Below are positions 5,469 to 11,286 of a stretch of DNA of 11,286 nt, piece by piece. The notes under the pieces were generated by a model. It did not search any database. It saw only the letters and a program-made list of their open reading frames with translations, and was not told the origin of the DNA. The stretch comes from an archaeon (GTDB taxonomy: Archaea > Halobacteriota > Syntropharchaeia > Alkanophagales > Methanospirareceae), in contig JASEFB010000066.1 in assembly GCA_030019325.1 (NCBI GenBank), positions 1-11,286 on the forward strand. The letters are read 5' to 3'. The position numbers were made by a program, and so were the translations under genes. How positions within the stretch are numbered: the first letter of the stretch is position 1; every line of letters starts with the position of its first letter.

Positions 5469-8072
5469 ATGCCAATCCCAGAGAAAACCTCGATGATGCA
5501 GCAGTATTACCGGATAAAAGAGAAATACCGGGATGCAATCTTACTCTTTCGCGTCGGTGACTTTTATGAAACCTTCGGTGACGATGCTAAGGTCGCATCA
5601 AAAGAGTTGAATATTACGTTAACCGCTACGGGCAGGGGTAAAGGACCGGCGAGTAAAATTCCCATGGCTGGCGTGCCATACCATGCGGTAACACCCTACA
5701 TAAAGCAGTTGATTAAGAAGGGCTACAAGGTGGCGATCTGTGAACAGATAGAGGATAAAGAGCGGAAAGATATCGAACGGCGTGAGGTCGTGCGGCTCAT
5801 TACGCCTGGCACGGTAATCGAGGATTTCTTTCTCGAAGAGCGGGTCAGCAATTATCTGATGTGCGTGAATCTCGTGGAGGGCAAGGTGGGTATTGCCATC
5901 GTCGACGTTTCAACCGGCGAGTTCTCACTGACCGAAGTGGAAGATGAGGCAACACATGCCGCGCTTTTGAATGAAATTGAGCGCGTGAACCCAGCAGAGA
6001 TAATACTGCCTGAATCGCTTGAACTCGGGCTTGAACGGGACGCATGCACCATTTCTCGCTATGATGATTACTACTTTGAGTATAAGAATGCATTTACCAC
6101 GCTGATAAACCATTTTGGGGTTATCTCGCTCGATGGCTTTGGATGCGGTGAACTCAAAGCGGGAATAACCGCAGCGGGTGCCGTTATCTCGTATCTCAGG
6201 GATACCCAGAAGAAGGTGTTATCACACCTCAAACCGCTTAAGACCTTCTTCGTTTCCGATTACATGGTGTTAGACAGTGTTACCGTGAGAAACCTCGAAC
6301 TCTTTAATAATATACGGGATGGAACACAGCGAGGTACGCTTGTCAGTGTGCTGGACAAAACACTTACAGGAATGGGCTCACGACTCCTGAAACGGAATTT
6401 GCAGTTCCCGTTGCTCGATACTGCTGAGATAAAAAGGAGGGAAGAAGCGGTAAAGGAGTTCTATGCGGATATACTGCTCAGGGAATCGTTAAAGGCAGTC
6501 TTCAGGGAGATATACGATGTAGAGCGGATAATAAGCAGAGTATCGTATGGTAACGCCAATGCACGTGACCTGATCTCACTCAAGCGGTCGTTACTGCAAA
6601 TAGAGGAGTTAAAAGCGATTTTAAAGAATTGCCGCTCTGAAAAAATAAAAAAGACGCTGCGAGCATTCAAGTCGAAGACCTTCGCTGAGGTTGTCGAGTT
6701 AGTAGAACGAGGCATTGTAGAAGAGCCACCGGTAACCGTAAAGGAAGGGGGGTTGATAAAAGAGGGATTTAATGCTGAACTGGACGAGTTGAGAACGATA
6801 AAGCATCAGGGAAGGAAGTGGTTAGTTGACTTCGAAGAACATGAGAAAGCTCGTACCGGGATAAAATCGCTCAAAGTTGGCTATAACAAGATTTTTGGGT
6901 ATTACATCGAGGTGCGGAAGACATGGGTAGAGAACGTGCCGTCCTCGTATATACGAAAACAGACGCTTACAGAAGCAGAACGGTATATCACGGAAGAATT
7001 GAAAGAGTACGAGGCAAAGGCGTTAAGCGCAGAGGAACGAATAAAGGAACTGGAGTATGAGTTATTCGAACAGATAAGGAAGGAAGTTGCGAAACGTGCG
7101 AAGGAAATTCAAGAAGCTGCGAATTCGGTTGCCGAATTGGATATGCTTCTGGCGTTCGCGGACGTTGCGGCAGAAAGCGGCTATTGCTGCCCGGAGGTAG
7201 ACGAAGGTGACGAAATTGTTATACGAGAGGGCAGACATCCAGTAGTGGAGAAGGGGGTAAAGGAAGGATTCGTACCGAATGATGTTCGACTTGATAAAAA
7301 CAACCGATTGCTGGTTATCACGGGACCAAATATGAGCGGGAAAAGTACATTCATGCGTCAGGTTGCGTTAATCACGCTGATGGCACAGCTCGGCTCCTTT
7401 GTGCCTGCGAAGGAGGCGAAGATCAGTGTTGTAGACAGGATTTTTACGAGGGTGGGCGCTTACGACGACCTTTCCATGGGTCAGAGTTCATTCATGGTGG
7501 AGATGAGCGAGACGGCGAATATCTTAAATAACGCGACTGAACGCAGCCTGATAATTCTTGATGAAATCGGAAGAGGCACCAGCACGCTGGACGGCGTCAG
7601 TATCGCATGGTCCGTCGGGGAGTATGTTAATACGCGACTAAAAGCGAAAACGATGTTCGCAACACACTTCTACGAACTCACGGAGCTCGCAGATATACTT
7701 GATAACGCACGATGCTACAATGTCTCGATAAAGGAAGTTGCCGGTGAGATATTCTTTATACGGAAGGTTGTGGAAGGAAAAGGGTCAAAGAGCTACGGGA
7801 TACAGGTTGCGAAACTCGCAGGATTGCCTGAAGAGGTGATAGAATCCGCAAAAAGCGTTTTAAAGAGGATGGAAAGCGAGGCGGAACGAGCAGGAGCAAG
7901 AAGCAAAGAGGGAGAGAAAGAAGAAAAGGAAGTAGTAGTGGAGAAGGAATACGTCGTAGAGGAGCACCCCGTCTTGGAGGAGTTGAAGTCAATAAATGTG
8001 GAGCAGATTTCACCAATAGAGGCGTTAAATTTGTTGTATCAGATGAAGAAGAAGATAGGTGGATCCCAGTGA
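5469..8072 (+). CDS. mutS: DNA mismatch repair ATPase MutS (MutS1 type)
   Basis: 867 residues, full length for bacterial-type MutS. The mismatch-sensing Phe-x-Glu motif is F32-Y33-E34 (GDFYETFGDDA). Domain II follows at about 125-260, then the lever and clamp helices to about 560. The ATPase has Walker A GPNMSGKST at 619-627, a signature region DDLSMGQSSFMVEMSE, Walker B LIILDEIGRGTSTLDG with D698-E699, and an ATHFYELTEL switch. A charged Lys/Glu linker leads to the C-terminal piece HPVLEELKSINVEQISPIEA, the helical region used for tetramer formation and clamp contacts in MutS1. The F-x-E motif rules out MutS2. The protein binds mismatches and recruits MutL; no mutL is in the window. The start has only a weak ribosome binding site (AAGAGAAG). 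MutS is patchy in archaea and probably came from bacteria. Confidence 0.97.
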   Translation: MPIPEKTSMMQQYYRIKEKYRDAILLFRVGDFYETFGDDAKVASKELNITLTATGRGKGPASKIPMAGVPYHAVTPYIKQLIKKGYKVAICEQIEDKERKDIERREVVRLITPGTVIEDFFLEERVSNYLMCVNLVEGKVGIAIVDVSTGEFSLTEVEDEATHAALLNEIERVNPAEIILPESLELGLERDACTISRYDDYYFEYKNAFTTLINHFGVISLDGFGCGELKAGITAAGAVISYLRDTQKKVLSHLKPLKTFFVSDYMVLDSVTVRNLELFNNIRDGTQRGTLVSVLDKTLTGMGSRLLKRNLQFPLLDTAEIKRREEAVKEFYADILLRESLKAVFREIYDVERIISRVSYGNANARDLISLKRSLLQIEELKAILKNCRSEKIKKTLRAFKSKTFAEVVELVERGIVEEPPVTVKEGGLIKEGFNAELDELRTIKHQGRKWLVDFEEHEKARTGIKSLKVGYNKIFGYYIEVRKTWVENVPSSYIRKQTLTEAERYITEELKEYEAKALSAEERIKELEYELFEQIRKEVAKRAKEIQEAANSVAELDMLLAFADVAAESGYCCPEVDEGDEIVIREGRHPVVEKGVKEGFVPNDVRLDKNNRLLVITGPNMSGKSTFMRQVALITLMAQLGSFVPAKEAKISVVDRIFTRVGAYDDLSMGQSSFMVEMSETANILNNATERSLIILDEIGRGTSTLDGVSIAWSVGEYVNTRLKAKTMFATHFYELTELADILDNARCYNVSIKEVAGEIFFIRKVVEGKGSKSYGIQVAKLAGLPEEVIESAKSVLKRMESEAERAGARSKEGEKEEKEVVVEKEYVVEEHPVLEELKSINVEQISPIEALNLLYQMKKKIGGSQ

Positions 8073-8679
8073 TAGAAAACCTAATAATGGAAATAAGAGA
8101 GCTTTAATAGAAAAAATCGAAGTGTGTTGGTTTGATAGTCCAAATAGTAGTATCTGTCGGACGGATGTGAGAGTTGAAAGTAACAATACGGATATAACCT
8201 TTTATCCTGTCCCTAACATAAAAGAATATAATAAACGGGAAGCAATACACCCCGGTGAATCCTTATCAATAAAAACTGATTTTGACATTCATAGCCTTAC
8301 AAGGGTGTATATCTCTCCCGCTGATGGAAGATGGGGAGTACAGATTTATGAAAGTTCAAGAGGATGTCATTTCGAAGAACTTCATGGAGTTCCTCCTCAA
8401 AAAGATATTACTACATTTGAATCTACAAGTGTTATTCGGCCCTTCCGTATTACATCTGCAGAATGGGATGTTTATGAAGATGAAATTAACCATAGTGATC
8501 ATTTAGATGTATATTCTAATGGCCAATTCTCTTTATACAAAAAAGGAAATAGTTCTTCAGGAACATGGAGAATCGAAGAAGATCAGATCTACCTCAACTT
8601 TGGTAATATTACCATACATGGAAAAATAGAAGGGAATACGATAATAGACCTTGGCGGAACTAAGTGGATAAAAATGTAA
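8059..8679 (+). CDS. Unknown protein with lipocalin-like C-terminal domain
   Basis: 206 residues from a GTG at 8059 that overlaps the last 14 bases of mutS. No other usable start exists downstream, since the next Met is the last residue. Residues 1-150 are polar with many short beta-forming stretches (VRVESNNTDITFYPVPN; TRVYISPADGRWGVQIY) and are not recognised. The last 55 or so residues (DVYSNGQFSLYKKG, SGTWRIEEDQIYL, GNTIIDLGGTKWIK) have the repeated hairpins of small lipocalin-like or META-like barrels that end G-T-x-W-x-K. No signal peptide or membrane segment is seen. Composition is clearly more AT-rich than mutS, suggesting separate origin. The overlap points to translation coupled to mutS, but a role in repair is not implied. 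Confidence 0.6.
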   Translation: MDPSDRKPNNGNKRALIEKIEVCWFDSPNSSICRTDVRVESNNTDITFYPVPNIKEYNKREAIHPGESLSIKTDFDIHSLTRVYISPADGRWGVQIYESSRGCHFEELHGVPPQKDITTFESTSVIRPFRITSAEWDVYEDEINHSDHLDVYSNGQFSLYKKGNSSSGTWRIEEDQIYLNFGNITIHGKIEGNTIIDLGGTKWIKM

Positions 8680-8748
8680 AGCTCTGAAATCAATCGTGCA
8701 TAGAATTTGGGAGAGTAAAAAAGAAAAATAATAAAATTATCCTCTCTC

Positions 8749-8769
8749 GGTGCGCCTGCCTGGCGCATC
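8749..8769. terminator. GC-rich hairpin after the 8059-8679 gene
   Basis: GGTGCGCC and GGCGCATC pair over a 5-base loop (8 pairs including one G-U). It lies 70 bases after the stop at 8679, with an A-rich rather than T-rich flank. It could be a terminator or processing signal, or a piece of a small repeat. Confidence 0.3.
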
Positions 8770-8842
8770 ACTAAAAATTACCTAAAAACCGGCAGCTATT
8801 TATAGGTTGTGTTTATCTCATTCTCTTTGGTATGTATTCAAA

Positions 8843-9021
8843 ATGAAGACGATAACAATAAGGGTAGATGATGATTTTTTGATGGAATAGAAGATAAGAG
8901 AGGCGATAAAAACAAAAGTGATTTCTACCGTGAGATCATCCGTGAATGCATGGAGAACACAGGTGAAGACATATTGAATACATTTGAATACGAAAGACTA
9001 CAAACTGAACCCTGTGTAATT
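8843..9021 (+). pseudogene. Frameshifted ribbon-helix-helix (CopG/Arc-like) protein
   Basis: ATG 8843 gives MKTITIRVDDDF, the beta-strand of a ribbon-helix-helix DNA-binding protein, then stops at TAG 8888-8890. After the T6 tract at 8875-8880, the next frame continues the fold: FDGIEDKRGDKNKSDFYREI, then IRECMENTGEDIL. One extra T, or a -1 slip on the sequence T TTT TTG, would join the two parts. Beyond about 9021 (after FEYERLQTE) the frame becomes hydrophobic and unlike the family, and it runs antisense into hemD, so the C-terminus is also lost. It was probably an antitoxin or small regulator. No partner gene adjoins it. Confidence 0.55.
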
Positions 9022-9092
9022 CATCACCTCCTTTTTCTCAGAGTATTAAAAAGGGCCAATCTACTCATCAGCTATTCTTTCACCCTACTTAT

Positions 9093-9860
9093 TCACAAAT
9101 CTTTCTTTATCTTATTCAAGATGTTCTCAAAAGTGCTTTTCTCAGCAACCAAATCTACTTTCATTCCTTTCCCGGTTATCGTTTCGGCGGTTAAATCCCC
9201 TATAGCCGCAATTTTTGTGGCTCTAAAGATTTCCTTCTCTATATCTAACTCTTTGGAAAGTTCAAAAAAGATTTCAAACGTCAAAGAACTCGTGAATATG
9301 ACATAATCAGGCTTATACTTTACTAAATCCTCAAAAAGTTTCTTAAATTCAGTCATATCCTTCTTCTTTAGTTCATATATCACGATATCAGTAACAACAG
9401 CTCCTTTCCGCTCTAAAAATGCTATAATCTCTTTATTTCCCTCTGAACTCCGAAGAAATACAATCCTCCTATCTTTTACCCTGATTGCGTTAAAGAGCTC
9501 TTCTAGACCTTTGGTGCTAAACGTGGAAGGCATTAAATTCGCGCTTAACCCCCTTTTCTCGAGCTCTTCTCTCGTCACAGGGCCGATAGCACAGAGTTCC
9601 GCATTAGTTTCCAACAATCTCTTTTTCAAATCAATTTTACCTTCGCATAACTCAAACGATTTTTTAATACCATTTACACTTGTGAAAACGAGTATGTCAA
9701 TGCCTTCTTTAAAAGCGGCCTCTATCTCGTTTAAGGCCTCATTTCTCTCCACAAGTTCAAAAACAGGAAAGCCGAAAAAATCAAATCCATGTTGCTCCGC
9801 GAGTTCTCTCGCATGTGAGAGTAAATTTTTAGGTCGGAAAGCTGCTATCTTTATTCTCAC
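9093..9860 (-). CDS. hemD: Uroporphyrinogen-III synthase
   Basis: 255 residues, the usual length. The two-domain HemD pattern is clear: N-terminal IAAFRPKNLLSHARELAEQH, then ILVFTSVNGIKKSFEL, the hinge-adjacent AIGPVTREELEKRGL, IVFLRSSEGNKEI with GAVVTDIVIYE, then YVIFTSSLTFEIFFEL, and KIAAIGDLTAETI with a C-terminal EKSTFENIL. The enzyme cyclises hydroxymethylbilane to uroporphyrinogen III, the branch point to siroheme, cobalamin, F430 and heme. It acts in the cytosol. The start is a GTG at 9860 preceded by AGAGGT. The gene stands alone, without other tetrapyrrole genes nearby, and an AT-rich stretch (rc of 9876-9895) may be its promoter. On the minus strand it follows directly after the degraded attC-like site. 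Confidence 0.93.
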   Translation of the reverse strand: MRIKIAAFRPKNLLSHARELAEQHGFDFFGFPVFELVERNEALNEIEAAFKEGIDILVFTSVNGIKKSFELCEGKIDLKKRLLETNAELCAIGPVTREELEKRGLSANLMPSTFSTKGLEELFNAIRVKDRRIVFLRSSEGNKEIIAFLERKGAVVTDIVIYELKKKDMTEFKKLFEDLVKYKPDYVIFTSSLTFEIFFELSKELDIEKEIFRATKIAAIGDLTAETITGKGMKVDLVAEKSTFENILNKIKKDL

Positions 9861-9899
9861 TTTTGATACCTCTTTTAAAAATTATAGTATGTTATATGT

Positions 9900-10002
9900 T
9901 AAAATCTTGTTCGCTCTTTGGCATTACTTATGAAGCCAAGTTTGGGTTTGGGTGGAGTGCTGAAGGCACGGAGCCTGATACGCTCTGTTATACGCCGTTG
10001 CC
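9900..10002 (-). repeat. Degraded attC-like site after the DUF5615 gene
   Basis: On the minus strand the segment opens with GGCAACGGCGTATAAC (rc of 9987-10002). This matches the sequence that begins the DUF433 segment (rc of 10659-10674, read as complement) at 14 of 16 positions. It continues through CACTCCACCC...CCCAAACTTGGCTTC, which resembles the loop of the palindrome at 10659-10755. A weak apical stem TTGGC/GCCAA is visible. A right arm complementary to AGAGCGTATCAGG and a final GTTATAC-like box are missing, so the site appears truncated or decayed. Confidence 0.4.
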
Positions 10003-10366
10003 ACCAGATTCATCCCTCCTTTCTTCAACAATACGCACGATTTTCTCGGTCACAATTATAAAATTATTGGTAAGCTTATCAGAATACGACTCTAATACTC
10101 GTTTTAGTACAGCAATTTTATTCTCAGACCGTTCATCTTCCAATCGCAAAAGGATTACACCCGTGTGGTTTTCTCATGCGGAATACGATTTCACCAAAAT
10201 CTTTGTCATTTGTAACCAAAATATAATTCTCAAGATTTGCTTTCTCTATAACGCTCTCATCATCTAATCCCCGAGCCTCATCGTAAACAGAAAATACATC
10301 GTGATGTAAACTCCGCAACCATTTAGCAACCGTAGGCCCCGTGCATTCATCGACGAGAAAACGCAT
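9988..10366 (-). pseudogene. DUF5615 PIN-like nuclease (toxin-like), frameshifted
   Basis: From the ATG at 10366 the first 68 residues are a clear DUF5615 protein: MRFLVDECTGPTVAKWLRS with D6/E7, and LVTNDKDFGE with D54/D56 as likely metal ligands of the PIN-like site. The frame then breaks and stops at 10133. In the next frame the family continues exactly: GVILLRLEDERSENKIAVLK, then NNFIIVTEKIVRIVEER, stopping at TAA 9990-9988. Restoring one CA unit at the CACA tract (rc of 10163-10166) gives a protein of about 126 residues with the expected spacing KPHTGV. The gene follows the DUF433 gene by 2 bases. Such pairs behave as toxin-antitoxin-like modules. The last codons and stop lie inside the attC-like box. 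Confidence 0.75.
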
Positions 10367-10368
10367 GT

Positions 10369-10614
10369 CTAAACCGCCTCTACTAAAGGCATAAAAGTTG
10401 TGTTTTCGAGTGTTTCTGAAGCGTACAACAAACAGGCTAAAATATCCTCTTTCTTTAATCCCTTGTATTCCTGAAGAATTTCATCAATGGTTTCACCATG
10501 AGCTAACAAATTCAAAATATACTGCACTGTTAACCTCGTGCCTTTAATGACTGGTTTTCCTACCATAAGTTTAGGGTTTACTACAATGCGTTCGAGTAAT
10601 TGATTTCGCTCCAT
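10369..10614 (-). CDS. DUF433 protein (antitoxin-like partner of DUF5615)
   Basis: 81 residues, full length for the family. The core GKPVIKGTRLTVQYILNLL, then GETIDEILQEYKGLKKEDI and ACLLYASE, is diagnostic of DUF433 helix-turn-helix proteins, usually paired with DUF5615 or other PIN-like proteins. The start is certain: GGAGGAG (rc of 10621-10627) lies 6 bases before the ATG. A TATA box lies 37-44 bases before the ATG, so the pair carries its own promoter. The stop is 2 bases before the DUF5615 start, implying tight co-expression. By analogy it should bind its own promoter and neutralise the partner. This gene is intact while its partner is frameshifted. Confidence 0.85.
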   Translation of the reverse strand: MERNQLLERIVVNPKLMVGKPVIKGTRLTVQYILNLLAHGETIDEILQEYKGLKKEDILACLLYASETLENTTFMPLVEAV

Positions 10615-10650
10615 TTTTATCTCCTCCTGGTATAGTGTAGAGCTTTCCGC

Positions 10651-10658
10651 TATATAAG
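10651..10658 (-). promoter_or_regulatory. TATA box of the DUF433/DUF5615 operon
   Basis: The minus strand reads CTTATATA at this position, about 25 bases before a plausible start next to the ribosome binding site. It sits right after the attC-like box, inside the proposed cassette, as expected for a cassette with its own promoter. Confidence 0.5.
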
Positions 10659-10755
10659 GGCAATGACGTATAACGTTTCCGGTGTAAAAGAAGTTCGGCG
10701 AAGCCGAATTTGGACAGCGAAGTGTATTCTTTTACACCGTGTTATATGAAGTGCC
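10659..10755 (-). repeat. Integron attC-like imperfect palindrome
   Basis: This is a 97-base imperfect palindrome. Outer arms GGCA (10659-10662) and TGCC (10752-10755) pair, then TATAAC (10669-10674) with GTTATA (10741-10746). After an asymmetric unpaired spacer (5 bases against 1), CGGTGTAAAAGAA (10680-10692) pairs perfectly with TTCTTTTACACCG (10727-10739). Inside is an apical hairpin TTCGGC/GCCGAA (10694-10708). Size, R-box-like ends (GTTATAC read on the minus strand), unpaired central spacer and variable terminal part match integron attC sites. Read on the minus strand it follows the TPR gene and precedes the DUF433 gene, as expected between cassettes. A generic terminator or a MITE end are the alternatives. 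Confidence 0.5.
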
Positions 10756-10771
10756 AGAGCCTCCTTCTTCC

Positions 10772-11286
10772 CTATAGGATTTTTGTGTCGCTGCTTAGTT
10801 TTCTTTTGTAATCCTCTGCCTTCTTATTATCTCCAATCTTTTCATAAACGAGAGCTAAATTTCTATAGACTTTTCCAAGAAAATGGATTTGGCCTATTTC
10901 CTTGAAAACTTTCTCTGCTTTTAAATAGTATTCAATTGCTCTCCTGAAATCTCCTAAGTCACCATAAGCACTACCTAAATTTACATAGCAAGTTGCTTCG
11001 ATTTCTTTATATCCTATTGCTTTGGCAATTTCTAAAGCTTTCTCATGATATTCAATTGCTCTCCTGAAATCTCCTAAGTCACCATAAGCATTACCTAAAT
11101 TTGCATAGCAAGTTGCTTCTCCAGCCTTATCTCCTATTGCTTTGGCAATTACTAAATCCTTCTCATAGTATTCAATTGCTCTCTTGAAACCTCCTAAGGC
11201 ACCATAAGCATTACCTAAATTTCCATAGCAAGTTGCTTCTCCAGCCTTATCTCCTATTGCTTTGGCAATTACTAAATCCTTCTCAT
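10772..11286 (-). CDS. Tetratricopeptide-repeat protein, C-terminal part (runs off right edge)
   Basis: The minus strand is open from the window edge to TAG 10774-10772, giving 170 residues. It is made of 40-residue TPR units, each reading roughly ATCYxNLGNAYGDLGDFRRA then IEYYEKALEIAKAIGDKAGE. This is the NLG-x-AY / A-x-x-YY pattern of the longer TPR class seen in LGN-like and signalling scaffold proteins. Three units plus a diverged last one (YRNLALVYEKIGDNKKAEDY) are visible; a basic tail SSDTKIL ends the protein. TPRs form a superhelix that binds peptides. The N-terminal domain, which would decide function, lies outside. The stop is 24 bases before the attC-like box. Confidence 0.85.
   Translation of the reverse strand, partial: EKDLVIAKAIGDKAGEATCYGNLGNAYGALGGFKRAIEYYEKDLVIAKAIGDKAGEATCYANLGNAYGDLGDFRRAIEYHEKALEIAKAIGYKEIEATCYVNLGSAYGDLGDFRRAIEYYLKAEKVFKEIGQIHFLGKVYRNLALVYEKIGDNKKAEDYKRKLSSDTKIL
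10926..11286. repeat. Tandem 120-base repeats within the TPR gene
   Basis: The TPR units are direct DNA repeats with an exact 120-base period: TTCAATTGCTCTC begins at 10931, 11051 and 11171. The two units nearest the edge differ at 6 of 120 positions and are identical over 11224-11286 against 11104-11166; the third is more diverged. This points to recent unit duplication. Confidence 0.85.

Larger units (their letters stand above)
8680..9092. other. 413-base region with hairpins and a broken antitoxin-like gene
   Basis: No intact gene. After the AT-rich gene comes a GAGAG/CTCTC inverted pair flanking an A-rich stretch, then a GC hairpin (8749-8769) and an AT promoter-like stretch with AGCTATTTATAGG near 8793. 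A frameshifted ribbon-helix-helix gene follows (8843-9021). The last 70 bases contain the hemD 3' end region. Confidence 0.5.

Noticed and set aside
5469..8072. MutS2/recombination-inhibitor MutS
   Set aside because: The F-Y-E mismatch motif, domain II and C-terminal MutS1 tail are present and there is no Smr domain.
8950..9306. 118-residue plus-strand frame as a separate gene
   Set aside because: Its first 24 residues are the out-of-frame remainder of the ribbon-helix-helix gene, and the rest is antisense to hemD.
9987..10755. The TA segment as a MITE or IS with terminal inverted repeats
   Set aside because: The inverted 16-base ends are real, but no target-site duplication or transposase is seen, and the long palindrome at only one end fits a cassette with attC better. 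Kept as an alternative rather than excluded.
10926..11286. CRISPR-like periodic repeats
   Set aside because: The 120-base period is a whole number of codons, the units translate as canonical TPRs, and there are no unique spacers.

Overview
The window looks like part of an archaeal chromosome, most likely from a euryarchaeote of the methanogen/ANME type. The reasons are archaeal TATA-box promoters (best seen upstream of the tRNA), a tRNA with no encoded CCA, Shine-Dalgarno-led short operons, and a gene mix of small ferredoxin, UbiA-type prenyltransferase, stand-alone uroporphyrinogen-III synthase, a two-component DUF433/DUF5615 module and TPR protein. The exact lineage is an inference; no rRNA or methanogenesis marker is present.

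Left part (1-1760). A minus-strand operon runs off the left edge. It holds a winged-helix-like gene split in two by a C6 homopolymer frameshift, then, 34 bases further, the start of an unknown gene whose ribosome binding site sits in a hairpin. The next 600 bases have no intact gene. They hold a relic 3' half of a tRNA-Arg gene (a probable old integration site) and one copy of a 37-base repeat whose second copy lies 2.6 kb away.

Centre (1763-5470). A plus-strand cluster encodes a secreted or membrane bactofilin-like protein, a one-cluster ferredoxin and a UbiA/MenA-like prenyltransferase. A spacer with the second repeat copy follows, then a VOC-fold protein and a 49-residue zinc ribbon. An intact tRNA-Arg(UCU) on the minus strand has its own TATA box and hairpin terminators, and shares its upstream region with mutS.

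Right part (5469-11286). A full-length MutS is followed by an overlapping AT-rich gene with a lipocalin-like C-terminus. Next come a broken ribbon-helix-helix gene and a convergent hemD. The last 1.3 kb is the most unusual part. On the minus strand it reads TPR-repeat gene, a long imperfect palindrome resembling an integron attC site, a DUF433/DUF5615 pair, then a second, degraded attC-like site. The ends of the DUF433/DUF5615 segment are complementary to one another (14/16), and the toxin-like gene's restored reading frame stops inside the second site. Both are features of integron gene cassettes. No integron integrase is visible in the window.

Three genes in 11 kb are interrupted by 1-2 base indels in simple tracts (C6, T6, a CA repeat). 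This means either real decay of accessory genes or residual sequencing error.
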